Of a stretch of 64,000 nucleotides of DNA, positions 1 through 9,203 are shown piece by piece. The DNA lies in the NCBI RefSeq assembly GCF_000759535.1, contig NZ_CP009455.1, forward strand, positions 4,402,001 through 4,466,000, in the 5' to 3' direction. Each line of letters opens with the position of its first letter. Positions within the stretch are counted from its first letter, which is position 1. The notes under the pieces are model-generated. The model searched no databases and had not been told where the DNA came from. It saw only the letters and a list, made by a program, of their open reading frames with translations. The position numbers and the translations under genes are program-made. Source of the stretch: Pseudomonas cremoricolorata (lineage in GTDB: Bacteria > Pseudomonadota > Gammaproteobacteria > Pseudomonadales > Pseudomonadaceae).

Positions 1-676
1 CACGGGTGCTGAAATGGTCGATGTCGTCCAGATCGAAAATACCCGGCTTGACCGCATTGGCCATGGAGAACAGCACTTCACCGTGACCGGCCATGCTCTC
101 GTGGCGGTGGAAGATGTCCATGTCGCCGAAGCGCAGGCCACTTTCGAGGATGTTCTGCAACAGCGCTGGGCCTTTGAAACCACCTGGGTCGCGGGAAATG
201 ACGCTGATCACCAGCACTTCATCCACCGGGGGCAGATCCTTGGCCGGGCTGGCCGCCGCAGCGAAGCCGTTGCTTGCGGTGTGCGCGTCATTGAAATCAT
301 CATCGGTGGCGGCGAACAGTTCCGGCTCGCGCGCTTCGCGCGGCTCGGCGGCCAGCGGCGCATCGCTCGATTGCGGCTCGGCGCGTTTGGCGCGCTTGGC
401 CGGCTTGGCCGGCTTGATGTCACGGTCGCGTCCCGAGGCGCTCATCGACGGCAGGTCGGTTTCGTCCAGTTCAGGTTCCTTGTGGGTGTCGAGCACCCGC
501 GGCGGGCCGAGCACTTCAGCGCTGCCCTCATCGTCCTGGACGTTGGAATAGTTGCGGTCCAGACGGAATTTCAAACGGCCTTTGCCGCCGCGCATGCGCC
601 GCCAACCGTCGAAAAGAATGCCGGCAATGACAATGATGCCGATCAGGATCAGCCACTCGCGCAGACCGATTTCCAT
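1..676 (-). CDS. zipA: Cell division protein ZipA (3' end outside window)
   Basis: ZipA is an inner-membrane protein that tethers FtsZ protofilaments to the membrane at the division site. The visible 225 codons begin [19 protein letters not shown], a single N-terminal membrane anchor with almost no periplasmic part. A basic stretch (residues about 25-40) and a long charged, Pro/Ala-rich linker follow. The start of the FtsZ-binding domain appears near the window edge, with the motifs [15 protein letters not shown] and [20 protein letters not shown]. The ATG is at 676, preceded by an AGAGGCACGGGAA ribosome-binding stretch. It lies downstream of smc in the same direction, separated by about 200 bases, as in other pseudomonads. 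The C-terminus lies beyond base 1. Confidence 0.93.
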   Translation of the reverse strand, partial: MEIGLREWLILIGIIVIAGILFDGWRRMRGGKGRLKFRLDRNYSNVQDDEGSAEVLGPPRVLDTHKEPELDETDLPSMSASGRDRDIKPAKPAKRAKRAEPQSSDAPLAAEPREAREPELFAATDDDFNDAHTASNGFAAAASPAKDLPPVDEVLVISVISRDPGGFKGPALLQNILESGLRFGDMDIFHRHESMAGHGEVLFSMANAVKPGIFDLDDIDHFSTR

Positions 677-736
677 GTAATTCCCGTGCCTCTGTAAAAA
701 ATGTGCTGAAAAACAAAGGGTTCAAAAGCCCTTTAA

Positions 737-765
737 CACGTAGCGGCAAGCCTATGTTCTGCCAA
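737..765 (-). promoter_or_regulatory. Possible sigma-70 promoter for zipA
   Basis: In the 206-base gap between smc and zipA, the minus strand reads TTGGCA (765-760), then 17 bases, then TACGTG (742-737). The -35 is good but the -10 is poor. It would give zipA its own transcription start in addition to read-through from smc. This is a by-eye call. Confidence 0.3.
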
Positions 766-882
766 GGCTTTTACTGCGTGTAAAACGAGTGACATAAAAC
801 TAGCACGACCTTGGCAAACTTTACACCGTCTGTCGGCCTTGTCAGGAAATTCCCCTACAGGACAGGCTCCATTTTCCCCACA

Positions 883-3800
883 TTAGCCGTCGACCATTGC
901 CATCGCCGCCTCCACATCCACGGCGACCAGCCTGGAACAGCCCGGTTCATGCATGGTGACGCCCATCAACTGGTCGGCCATTTCCATGGCGATCTTGTTG
1001 TGGGTGATGTAGATGAATTGCACGGTTTCGCTCATTTCCTTGACCAGCCTGGCATAGCGTCCCACGTTGGCGTCGTCGAGCGGTGCATCGACCTCGTCGA
1101 GCATGCAGAACGGCGCCGGATTGAGCTTGAAGATGGCAAATACCAAGGCCAGTGCGGTCAAGGCTTTCTCCCCGCCCGACAGCAAATGAATGGTGCTGTT
1201 TTTCTTGCCGGGCGGACGGGCCATGATCGTCACCCCTGTATCGAGTAAATCTTCGCCCGTCAGTTCCAGATAAGCGCTGCCACCACCGAAAACTTTTGGA
1301 AAAAGCGCCTGCAAACCTGCATTTATCTGATCAAAGGTATCCTTGAAGCGATTGCGCGTTTCCTTGTCGATCTTGCGAATGACGTTTTCCAGCGTGTCCA
1401 GGGCTTCGACCAGGTCAGCGTCCTGGGCATCGAGGTAGCGCTTGCGCTCGGACTGCTGCTGGTATTCCTCGATGGCCGCCAGGTTGATCGCACCCAGACG
1501 CTGGATGCGCCCTTCGATCTGCTCGATGGCCTGCTCGGTGAGTGCTTCGGTGGCGTCGTCTTCGAGGGTGGCAAGCACGCCGTGCAGGTCGTAGCCATCG
1601 GCGAGCAACTGTTCCTGCAGGGTCTTGCGTCGTACATCCAGGCCTTGGCTTTCCAGACGCAATTGCTCGAGCTGGCCGCGCAGCAGTTGCGCCTGTTGCT
1701 CGGCCTGGGTACGGCGTTTTTCCACCTCACGCAGTTCGCGGTCGGCGTCTTCCATGTGCAGGCGTGCCTGACGCATTTCCTCGTCCACGCCCATGCGCCG
1801 TTCGAGCAGCTCTTCCAGACGCATGCTCAGCTCTTCCAGCGGCGCGGCACCCTCCTCCAGGTTCAGGCTCAGTTGTTCCTGACGCTCGATCAGCCGCTGC
1901 GATTGCTGGGTCAGGCGCTCGAGCGCCTGGCGGGTGGACTCGTGTTGCGCGCGCAGCGAGCCGAGGCGCACCGCCAGCTGATGGGCGTGATCCTTGTGCT
2001 GGCGAGCCTCCTGACGGATGCGGTCGAGGCGCTCGCGCAGGCCGTCGCGGCGCGCCAGCAACTGCTCGCGCTGTTCGGTGTCGTCGGCCATGACCTCCAA
2101 CGCTTCTTGCAACAGCAGGCGCGCTTCGCCGAGGGCTTCGAGCTCCAGTTCACGCTGTTGCTCCAGCTCGCTCAGTTCGTGCTGCAGGCGCTGGCGGCGC
2201 AGCTCGAGTTGCTCGGCGCGGGCGCAACTGGCCGACAGGCGCGCCTTGAGTTCGCCCAGTTGGCGGTTTTCATCCTGGCCGCGGCGGCGCAGCTGCTCGC
2301 GCTGGGCTTCGTGTTCGCGCAGTTGCTCATCCAGGCCAGCCAGTTGCTGCTCAGCCTGCTCCAGCGCGCTGCTGTGCTGCTGGCGCTCGGCATCGAGCTG
2401 TTCGATTTCCTGCGCCCGCGCCAGCATGCCGCCCTGGGCATCGGCGCCGCGGCTGACCCGCAGGTAATGCTTGCCAACCCAATAGCCATCACGGCTGATC
2501 AGGCTCTGTCCACTGGCCAAGGTGCTGCGCAGCGCCAGGGCCTGCTCAAGGGTGTCCACCGGCCTGACCTGGGCCAGCCACGGCGCCAGATCGGTGCGCC
2601 CGCTGACCTTGTCCAGAAGGCTGCCGGGGGTGGCGGCTGACCCGCTGGTGGCGAGCAGCAGGCATAGCTCACCGCTTTCCAGCAGGCTTGGGTCGAGCCC
2701 GGCAAAATCATCCACCAGCACCGCGTGCAGGTCGGCGCCGAGCACGGTTTCGACCGCCAGCTCCCAACCGGCTTCCACGCGCAGCCCTTCAGCGAGGCGT
2801 GGCGCCGCGTGCAGGCCATGCTGGCGCAACCAGTCACTGGCCCCGGCGCTGGGCTCCAGGGCTGCCTGCTGCAACGCTTCAAGCGAGGCCAGGCGCCCGC
2901 CCAGGCGTTGCAATTCACCCTGGCGGGTCTGCTGCTCGGCGGTGCCCTGGCGCACCTGCTCGCGCAGGCTGTCGAGGCGTTCGACCACCTGCTGCTCGGC
3001 CATTTGCAGCTCTTCGAGCAGCATCTCGCCGCTGGCCACTTGCTCGGTCATGTCCAGAATGAGCGCGTCTTCTGGATCAGCACTAAGCTGGTCACGCTCG
3101 TCTGCAAGCTTGCGCTGGCGTTCGAGCAGGCGCTCAAGGCCGGTTTCCAGTTGCTGCAGGCGGGCCTGCTGGACCTCGGCCTGACGCCGCGGCTCGGCAG
3201 AGCGGGTGTTGAAGGTGTCCCACTGCTCTTGCCAGCCCTGCATGCCCAGTTCGGCCTCCTCGAGCTCGGCGGCGGCCTCTTCAGCGGCTTCCAGGCTCAT
3301 GGCCTGCTCGGGTTCGAGCATCTCCAGCTCTTCACCCAGGGTCGCCAGCAGAGTCTGGTCGTGGCCCAGATGCGACTCGGTTTCCTGGCGGCTGCGCTCG
3401 GCTTCGCGCAGGTCATCCTGCAACTGGCGCAGACGTTGCTGGCCGTGCTGGATGCTCTGTTCGACCCGGGCGATGTCACCGGCCACGGAATAGAAACGCG
3501 CCTGCACCTGATTGAAACGTTCCGACAGCTCGTGATGGCCATCGCGCAAGCGCTCGATACCGGCATCGGCGTTGCGCTGCTCGGCCACCAGGGCCTCGAA
3601 GGCGATTTCCTGGTCGGCGATCACCGCTTCACGCTGACCCACGCGCTGATCGAGGTCGCGCCAGCGCAGCGCTGCCAGGCGCGCCTTGAGCTGGCGTTCC
3701 TGTTCTTTGTATTCGCGGTATTTCTCGGCCGCCTGGGCCTGGCGATGCAGGCGTTCGAGCTGGCGCTCGAGCTCTTCGCGCAGGTCGGTCAGGCGGGCGA

Positions 3801-4371
3801 GGTTTTCCTGGGTGCGGCGGATGCGGCTTTCGGTTTCGCGGCGGCGCTCCTTGTACTTGGAGATACCCGCCGCTTCTTCGATGAAGTTGCGCAGTTCTTC
3901 GGGCTTGGCTTCGATCAGCTTGGAGATCATGCCCTGCTCGATGATCGAATAGCTGCGCGGGCCAAGGCCGGTGCCGAGGAAGATGTCGGTGATGTCGCGG
4001 CGACGGCACTTGGTGCCGTTGAGGTAGTAAGTGTTCTGCGCCTCGCGGGTGACCTTGCGGCGGATGGAGATTTCCGCGTAGGCGGCGTACTCACCGACCA
4101 GGGTGTTGTCGCTGTTGTCGAACACCAGCTCGATACTGGCCTGGCTGACCGGCTTGCGGCTGGTCGAGCCGTTGAAGATCACGTCGGTCATCGACTCGCC
4201 ACGCAGGTTCTTTGCCGAACTTTCGCCCATCACCCAGCGCACGGCGTCGATGATGTTCGACTTGCCGCAGCCATTGGGCCCGACCACGGCAGCCATGTTG
4301 CTCGGGAAGTTGACGGTGGTGGGGTCGACGAAGGACTTGAACCCGGCCAGGCGGATACATTTCAGACGCAT
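883..4371 (-). CDS. smc: Chromosome partition protein SMC
   Basis: SMC is the ATPase subunit of the condensin complex and works with ScpA and ScpB to organise and segregate the chromosome. The protein has 1162 residues, the usual length for Pseudomonas SMC. The Walker A motif GPNGCGKS is at residues 31-38. Two long Glu/Gln/Arg/Leu-rich coiled coils (about 170-500 and 670-1000) flank a hinge of about 120 residues. The C-terminal head has the LSGGEKAL signature at about 1064 and the Walker B motif FCMLDE at about 1088-1093. The start ATG is only 3 bases after the stop of the upstream GntR gene, so the two are almost certainly co-transcribed. The coiled-coil composition produces long open frames on the opposite strand that should be ignored. 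Confidence 0.98.
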   Translation of the reverse strand: MRLKCIRLAGFKSFVDPTTVNFPSNMAAVVGPNGCGKSNIIDAVRWVMGESSAKNLRGESMTDVIFNGSTSRKPVSQASIELVFDNSDNTLVGEYAAYAEISIRRKVTREAQNTYYLNGTKCRRRDITDIFLGTGLGPRSYSIIEQGMISKLIEAKPEELRNFIEEAAGISKYKERRRETESRIRRTQENLARLTDLREELERQLERLHRQAQAAEKYREYKEQERQLKARLAALRWRDLDQRVGQREAVIADQEIAFEALVAEQRNADAGIERLRDGHHELSERFNQVQARFYSVAGDIARVEQSIQHGQQRLRQLQDDLREAERSRQETESHLGHDQTLLATLGEELEMLEPEQAMSLEAAEEAAAELEEAELGMQGWQEQWDTFNTRSAEPRRQAEVQQARLQQLETGLERLLERQRKLADERDQLSADPEDALILDMTEQVASGEMLLEELQMAEQQVVERLDSLREQVRQGTAEQQTRQGELQRLGGRLASLEALQQAALEPSAGASDWLRQHGLHAAPRLAEGLRVEAGWELAVETVLGADLHAVLVDDFAGLDPSLLESGELCLLLATSGSAATPGSLLDKVSGRTDLAPWLAQVRPVDTLEQALALRSTLASGQSLISRDGYWVGKHYLRVSRGADAQGGMLARAQEIEQLDAERQQHSSALEQAEQQLAGLDEQLREHEAQREQLRRRGQDENRQLGELKARLSASCARAEQLELRRQRLQHELSELEQQRELELEALGEARLLLQEALEVMADDTEQREQLLARRDGLRERLDRIRQEARQHKDHAHQLAVRLGSLRAQHESTRQALERLTQQSQRLIERQEQLSLNLEEGAAPLEELSMRLEELLERRMGVDEEMRQARLHMEDADRELREVEKRRTQAEQQAQLLRGQLEQLRLESQGLDVRRKTLQEQLLADGYDLHGVLATLEDDATEALTEQAIEQIEGRIQRLGAINLAAIEEYQQQSERKRYLDAQDADLVEALDTLENVIRKIDKETRNRFKDTFDQINAGLQALFPKVFGGGSAYLELTGEDLLDTGVTIMARPPGKKNSTIHLLSGGEKALTALALVFAIFKLNPAPFCMLDEVDAPLDDANVGRYARLVKEMSETVQFIYITHNKIAMEMADQLMGVTMHEPGCSRLVAVDVEAAMAMVDG

Positions 4372-4374
4372 CGA

Positions 4375-5034
4375 TCAACCCTTCGCCAGCGCCGCCAGGA
4401 CCAGTTCGCAGCTGCGCTGGCAGTAGGCGGTGAGCACCTCGCGGATGCGCGGCAGGTCACGCGCCAGCACCGCTTCGAGCAGGCGTGCGAACAGTTCCAG
4501 GTAGTCGATCATGCTGGCCTTGCGCTGGTCGAGGGCCAGGTAATAGGCGCGGCTCATGGCCGGTTGCAGGTTCTCGACAGTTTCCCGCAGGTACGGGTTG
4601 TCGGCGAACGGATAGGCGGCGCGCATCACCGCGAAGCTTTCGGCGACGAAGGTCTTGATGTCCTGGCGGTCGTGGGCCTGTTGCAGGCGCTGCTGGATGG
4701 CCAGAAACGGCAGCAGGTCGGCCTCGGTGGCCCATTTGCGTGCCACTTCATTGCCCAGCAGGATGTACAACTCGCCCATCAAGGTGCACAGGCTGCGCAC
4801 GCTGCGCTCGTCCAGGCGCGTCACGTGAGCGCCGCGCCTGGCCAGGATGGTCACCAGATGGCGGCGTTCGAGAATCAGCAATGCTTCGCGAACCGAACCG
4901 CGGCTGACGTTCAGCGCCTGGGTGACCTTCTGCTCCTGAATACGCTCGCCAGGGGCGAGTTCGCCGCGAATGATGCGCTCGGCCAGGTGATGGGCGATCT
5001 GCTCGGAGAGACTGTCCGGCGCCTTGAACGTCAT
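4375..5034 (-). CDS. GntR-family (FCD subfamily) transcriptional regulator
   Basis: A 219-residue protein starting MTFKAPDSLSEQIAHHLAE. The N-terminal winged helix contains the typical GELAPGERIQEQ and SRGSVREALLILERR segments (residues about 15-75). The rest is the helical FCD ligand-binding domain found in FadR-like regulators. ATG 5034 is preferred over longer frames because AAGGA sits 6 bases upstream and the family begins here. It lies 3 bases upstream of smc on the same strand and diverges from xdhA. It could control xdhA, itself with smc, or both. The ligand is unknown. Confidence 0.88.
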   Translation of the reverse strand: MTFKAPDSLSEQIAHHLAERIIRGELAPGERIQEQKVTQALNVSRGSVREALLILERRHLVTILARRGAHVTRLDERSVRSLCTLMGELYILLGNEVARKWATEADLLPFLAIQQRLQQAHDRQDIKTFVAESFAVMRAAYPFADNPYLRETVENLQPAMSRAYYLALDQRKASMIDYLELFARLLEAVLARDLPRIREVLTAYCQRSCELVLAALAKG

Positions 5035-5071
5035 GGGTGTCCTTGGGAAGCGGTGAGCGGGCAAAGGCGCG

Positions 5072-5077
5072 ATTGTA
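5072..5077 (-). promoter_or_regulatory. -10 element of the gntR-smc promoter
   Basis: On the minus strand, TACAAT is a near-consensus -10, 38 bases before the GntR start codon. No good -35 hexamer is seen at 16-18 bases. Instead an inverted repeat (GCCCCG/CGGGGC around 5085-5108) occupies that place, which would suit an activator- or repressor-controlled promoter. Confidence 0.45.
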
Positions 5078-5121
5078 GCGCACTTGCCCCGGCGTGGCGC
5101 AGCGGGGCAAGGCGCTTTGTG

Positions 5122-5135
5122 TGACTTTGCGGTCA
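5122..5135. promoter_or_regulatory. TGAC-N6-GTCA inverted repeat, copy 1 (xdh region)
   Basis: The sequence TGACTTTGCGGTCA lies between the divergent GntR-smc and xdhA promoters. The arms TGAC and GTCA are separated by six bases. The same architecture recurs at 5211-5224 and, upstream of the purine permease, at 12449-12462. It is probably an operator for a purine-responsive regulator that I cannot identify. Confidence 0.55.
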
Positions 5136-5209
5136 GACGCGGGATTGGGCGCGAACTATGCTTGCAGCATTGATGAATGAACGCGTGGGACGACCTTGCG
5201 GCTGATTTC

Positions 5210-5225
5210 CTGACTTTAAGGTCAG
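5210..5225. promoter_or_regulatory. TGAC-N6-GTCA inverted repeat, copy 2 (upstream of the xdhA -35)
   Basis: CTGACTTTAAGGTCAG is a 16-base inverted repeat with one mismatched pair. It ends 7 bases before the predicted xdhA -35 hexamer, centred at about -50 from the expected transcription start, a typical activator position. It is flanked by TTCC on the left, as is the copy before the purine permease (TTCCTGAC in both). Confidence 0.6.
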
Positions 5226-5232
5226 AAAAATA

Positions 5233-5261
5233 TTGACCACCCAATCAGCCCTGCATAGAGT
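5233..5261 (+). promoter_or_regulatory. Predicted sigma-70 promoter of xdhA
   Basis: TTGACC (5233-5238), a 17-base spacer, and TAGAGT (5256-5261) make a good -35 with a weak -10, as expected for an activated promoter. Transcription would start near 5268, leaving a leader of about 34 bases before the GTG start of xdhA. Confidence 0.55.
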
Positions 5262-5270
5262 CGGCCCTAC

Positions 5271-5282
5271 AACAACAAAAAC
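5271..5282 (+). promoter_or_regulatory. A-rich (AAN)4 catabolite-activity motif in the xdhA leader
   Basis: AACAACAAAAAC follows the AANAANAA pattern bound by Hfq/Crc in Pseudomonas for translational catabolite repression. It lies 19 bases before the xdhA start codon, next to the ribosome-binding site. The motif is seen directly; its function is inferred. Confidence 0.5.
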
Positions 5283-5301
5283 CCACAGCGAGGCCACCTC
5301 C

Positions 5302-6753
5302 GTGATCCAGTTTCTCGTCAACCAGACGCTGCGCAGCGAGCAGGCACTGGACCCGAACATGACCGTGCTCAACTACCTGCGCCAGCACCTGGGCAAGACC
5401 GGCACCAAGGAAGGCTGCGCCAGCGGCGACTGCGGCGCCTGCACGGTGGTGGTCGGCGAACTGATCGACGACGGCGACGGCCAGCGCCTGCGCTACCGCA
5501 GCCTCAACAGTTGCCTGACCTTCGTCGCCGCGCTGCACGGCAAGCAGTTGATCAGCGTCGAAGACCTCAAGCACCAGGGCCAACTGCACAGCGTGCAGCA
5601 GGCCATGGCCGACTGCCACGGCTCGCAGTGCGGCTTTTGCACCCCTGGCTTCGTCATGTCGCTGTTCGCCCTGCAAAAGAACAGCGATGCTGCCGACACG
5701 CACCAGGCGCACCAGGCCCTGGCCGGCAACCTGTGCCGCTGCACCGGCTACCGACCCATCCTCGACGCTGCGGCGCAGTGCTGCAGCGGAGCCAATTCCG
5801 ACCAGTTCGACGCCCGCCAGCAACAGACCATCGCCCAGCTCAAGGCCATCGCCCCGCAAGGCAGCGCCGAGCTGGCCAGTGCCGATAAACGCTGCCTGCT
5901 GCCGACCACGCTCAACGACCTGGCCGAGCAGTACAGCGCCCTGCCCGATGCCCGACTGCTGGCAGGCGGCACCGACCTGGCGCTGGAAGTCACGCAGATG
6001 CACAAGACACTGCCAGTGATGATCTACCTGGGTGGGGTGGCCGAACTCAGCGGCATCGAGCAGCGCGACGGCTACCTGTACATCGGCGCCGCCACTGCAC
6101 TGAGCGACTGCCATACGGCGCTCGCCGCGCATTACCCGGACTTCGGCGCCTTGCTGCAACGCTTCGCCTCACTGCAGATCCGCAACCAGGGCACCCTGGG
6201 TGGCAACATTGGCAACGCCTCGCCCATCGGCGACTCCCCGCCGCTGTTGATTGCACTGGGCAGCGAGTTGCTCCTGCGCCAAGGTCAACGCCAGCGCCGC
6301 CTGGCCCTTGAGGACTACTTCATCGACTACCGGGTAACGGCCCGCGAACCTGGCGAATTCATCGAGCAGATCATCGTGCCGTGCGCCAGCGACGCCTGGA
6401 CGTTCCGCGCCTATAAGGTCTCCAAACGCCTGGACGATGACATTTCGGCGGTCTGCGGCGCCTTCAATCTGAAACTGCACCAGGGCATCGTCGAAGACCT
6501 GCGCCTGGCCTTCGGCGGCATGGCAGCGATTCCCAAGCGCGCGCGTGCCTGTGAAGCGGCGCTGCGCGGCCAACCCTGGACCCAGGCCAGCATCGAGCGC
6601 GCCTGCCAGGCCCTGGCCGACGACTTCACCCCGCTGTCGGATTTTCGCGCCAGCCAGGCCTACCGCCTGCTGACCGCACAGAACCTGCTGCGCAAGTGCT
6701 TCATCGAGCTGCAATCGCCGCACATCGCCACCCGGGTGACCGCTTATGTCTGA
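5302..6753 (+). CDS. xdhA: Xanthine dehydrogenase small subunit (2Fe-2S and FAD domains)
   Basis: XdhA carries the iron-sulfur and FAD cofactors of the xanthine dehydrogenase that oxidises hypoxanthine and xanthine to urate in the cytoplasm. With the GTG start at 5302 the protein has 483 residues and begins MIQFLVNQTLRSEQAL. This start matches the family and has GAGG upstream; the frame is open further upstream but includes promoter sequence. The plant-type 2Fe-2S cysteines are C39, C44, C47 and C71. The second cluster uses C110, C113, C145 and C147. The FAD domain follows with LLAGGTDLAL and LGGNIGNASPIGDSPP. It overlaps xdhB by 8 bases. Confidence 0.95.
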   Translation: MIQFLVNQTLRSEQALDPNMTVLNYLRQHLGKTGTKEGCASGDCGACTVVVGELIDDGDGQRLRYRSLNSCLTFVAALHGKQLISVEDLKHQGQLHSVQQAMADCHGSQCGFCTPGFVMSLFALQKNSDAADTHQAHQALAGNLCRCTGYRPILDAAAQCCSGANSDQFDARQQQTIAQLKAIAPQGSAELASADKRCLLPTTLNDLAEQYSALPDARLLAGGTDLALEVTQMHKTLPVMIYLGGVAELSGIEQRDGYLYIGAATALSDCHTALAAHYPDFGALLQRFASLQIRNQGTLGGNIGNASPIGDSPPLLIALGSELLLRQGQRQRRLALEDYFIDYRVTAREPGEFIEQIIVPCASDAWTFRAYKVSKRLDDDISAVCGAFNLKLHQGIVEDLRLAFGGMAAIPKRARACEAALRGQPWTQASIERACQALADDFTPLSDFRASQAYRLLTAQNLLRKCFIELQSPHIATRVTAYV

Positions 6754-9160
6754 CCATCACGTCAAGAGCCAGGCCGAAATGGCCGAACTGTTCCGCCAGG
6801 ACCTGCGCACCGGCGTCGGCCGCAGCGTCAAGCATGACAGCGCCGACAAGCATGTCAGCGGCGAAGCGATCTACATCGACGACCGCCTGGAATTCCCCAA
6901 CCAGTTGCACGTCTATGCGCGCACCTCCGACCGCGCCCATGCACGCATTCTGCGCATCGATACCGCGCCGTGCCTGGCCATCGAGGGTGTGCGCATCGTC
7001 ATCACCCATCAAGACATTCCTGGTTTGAAGGACATCGGCCCGGTGGTGGCCGGCGATCCGCTGCTGGCCATCGACACCGTGGAATATGTCGGCCAACCGG
7101 TGCTGGCCGTCGCCGCCTGCGACCTGGACACCGCTCGCCGGGCCGCCATGGCCGCGATCATCGAGTATGAAGACCTCGAGCCAGTGCTGGATGTGGTGCA
7201 GGCGCTGCACGAAAAACACTTCGTGCTCGACAGCCACACCCATCAGCGTGGCGATGCGGCCGCAGCCCTTGCCAGCGCGCCGCATCGCCTGCAAGGCAGC
7301 CTGCACATCGGCGGCCAGGAGCATTTCTACCTCGAGACCCAGGTGTCGTCGGTGATGCCCAGTGAAGATGGCGGGATGATCGTCTACTGCTCGACGCAGA
7401 ACCCCACCGAGGTGCAGAAACTGGTGGCCGAGGTGCTCGGCATCGCCATGAATCGCGTGGTCATCGACATGCGCCGCATGGGCGGGGGCTTCGGCGGCAA
7501 GGAAACCCAGGCGGCCAGCCCCGCATGCCTGTGCGCGGTGATCGCCCACCTCACCGGCCAGCCGACCAAGATGCGCCTGCCGCGGGTCGAAGACATGAGC
7601 ATGACCGGCAAGCGCCACCCGTTCTACGTGGAGTACGACGTCGGCTTCGAAGATGATGGCCGCCTGCACGGCATTCACCTGGAACTGGCCGGCAACTGCG
7701 GCTATTCACCGGACCTTTCGGGTTCGATCGTCGACCGCGCCATGTTCCACGCCGACAACGCCTACTACTTGGGCGATGCCACCATCAACGGTCACCGCTG
7801 CAAGACCAACACCGCCTCCAACACCGCCTACCGCGGTTTTGGCGGCCCGCAGGGGATGGTCGCCATCGAACAGGTGATGGACCACATCGCCCGCCACCTG
7901 GGGCTCGACCCACTGGCCGTGCGCAAGGCCAACTACTACGGCCAGCACGAGCGCAACGTCACCCACTACTACCAGACCGTCGAGCACAACCTGCTCGAAG
8001 AAATCACCGCGGAACTTGAAGCCAGTAGCGACTACATTGAGCGCCGCGCCGCCATCGCCCGCTTCAACGCCGCCAGCCCGGTGCTGAAAAAAGGCTTGGC
8101 GCTGACACCGGTGAAGTTCGGGATCTCCTTCACCGCCACCTTCCTCAACCAGGCCGGCGCGCTGATTCACATCTATACCGACGGCAGCATCCACCTCAAC
8201 CACGGCGGCACCGAGATGGGCCAGGGCCTGAACACCAAGGTGGCGCAGGTGGTGGCCGAGGTGTTCCAGGTCGACATCAGCCGTATCCAGATCACCGCCA
8301 CCAACACCGATAAAGTCCCCAACACCTCCCCCACCGCGGCCTCCAGCGGCGCCGACCTCAACGGCAAGGCTGCGCAGAACGCCGCGCAGATCCTCAAGCA
8401 ACGCCTGGTGGAGTTCGCCGCCCGGCATTTTCAGGTCAGCGAAGAAGACATCGAGTTCCGCAACGGCCACATCCGCGCACGTGAGCAACTGCTGAGCTTC
8501 GAGCAACTGGTTCAACTGGCGTACTTCGCCCAGGTGTCGCTGTCGAGCACCGGCTTCTACCGCACGCCGAAAATCTTCTACGACCGCAGCCAGGCGCGCG
8601 GCCGGCCGTTCTACTACTACGCCTTCGGCGCCGCGTGCGTGGAAGTGCTGATCGACACCCTGACCGGGGAATACAAGCTGCTGCGCGCCGACCTGCTGCA
8701 TGACGTCGGCGACTCGTTGAACCCGGCCATCGACATCGGCCAGGTCGAGGGCGGTTTCATCCAGGGGGTGGGCTGGCTGACCTGCGAAGAGCTGGTGTGG
8801 AACGCCAAGGGCAAGCTGGTGACCAACGGCCCGGCCAGCTACAAGATTCCCGCCGTGGCAGACATGCCGCAAGATTTGCGCGTCAAGCTGGTGGAAAAAC
8901 GCAAGAACCCGGAAGACACGGTGTTCCATTCCAAGGCCGTGGGCGAGCCACCGTTCATGCTCGGTATCGCCGCCTGGTGCGCGCTCAAGGACGCCGTGGC
9001 GAGTCTGGCCGATTATCGCCTGCAACCGCAGATCGACGCACCCGCCACCCCGGAACGGGTGCTGTGGGGCTGCGAGCAGATGCGCCAGGCCCTGGCAGCG
9101 ACGGATACCTGCCCGGCGCCAACGGCCGTCGCGGCGCCGCACACCCCGGTCAACAGTTGA
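6746..9160 (+). CDS. xdhB: Xanthine dehydrogenase large, molybdopterin-binding subunit
   Basis: This 804-residue subunit binds the molybdenum cofactor and the purine and carries out the hydroxylation. Visible family motifs are MGGGFGGKE (about residues 247-255), GTEMGQGLN, AYRGFGGPQG and the C-terminal KAVGEPPFMLG, in which Glu734 is the expected catalytic base. Its start ATG lies inside the end of xdhA, giving an 8-base overlap and probable translational coupling. Downstream are xdhC (maturation) and guaD (which supplies xanthine). Confidence 0.96.
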   Translation: MSDHHVKSQAEMAELFRQDLRTGVGRSVKHDSADKHVSGEAIYIDDRLEFPNQLHVYARTSDRAHARILRIDTAPCLAIEGVRIVITHQDIPGLKDIGPVVAGDPLLAIDTVEYVGQPVLAVAACDLDTARRAAMAAIIEYEDLEPVLDVVQALHEKHFVLDSHTHQRGDAAAALASAPHRLQGSLHIGGQEHFYLETQVSSVMPSEDGGMIVYCSTQNPTEVQKLVAEVLGIAMNRVVIDMRRMGGGFGGKETQAASPACLCAVIAHLTGQPTKMRLPRVEDMSMTGKRHPFYVEYDVGFEDDGRLHGIHLELAGNCGYSPDLSGSIVDRAMFHADNAYYLGDATINGHRCKTNTASNTAYRGFGGPQGMVAIEQVMDHIARHLGLDPLAVRKANYYGQHERNVTHYYQTVEHNLLEEITAELEASSDYIERRAAIARFNAASPVLKKGLALTPVKFGISFTATFLNQAGALIHIYTDGSIHLNHGGTEMGQGLNTKVAQVVAEVFQVDISRIQITATNTDKVPNTSPTAASSGADLNGKAAQNAAQILKQRLVEFAARHFQVSEEDIEFRNGHIRAREQLLSFEQLVQLAYFAQVSLSSTGFYRTPKIFYDRSQARGRPFYYYAFGAACVEVLIDTLTGEYKLLRADLLHDVGDSLNPAIDIGQVEGGFIQGVGWLTCEELVWNAKGKLVTNGPASYKIPAVADMPQDLRVKLVEKRKNPEDTVFHSKAVGEPPFMLGIAAWCALKDAVASLADYRLQPQIDAPATPERVLWGCEQMRQALAATDTCPAPTAVAAPHTPVNS

Positions 9161-9203
9161 TGGCTCATTTGGCCGGCCATGCGCCTTCAGGAGGAACGAG
9201 CCC

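Noticed and set aside
2725..5124. A 799-codon plus-strand frame opposite smc and its GntR neighbour.
   Set aside because: It is antisense to coiled-coil SMC, whose Glu/Gln/Leu codons leave the reverse frame open; no family resemblance or ribosome-binding site.
5188..5205. TGGGACGACCTTGC resembling a sigma-54 promoter upstream of xdhA.
   Set aside because: The GG to GC spacing is 9 or 8 bases instead of the required 10, and a better sigma-70 promoter lies downstream.
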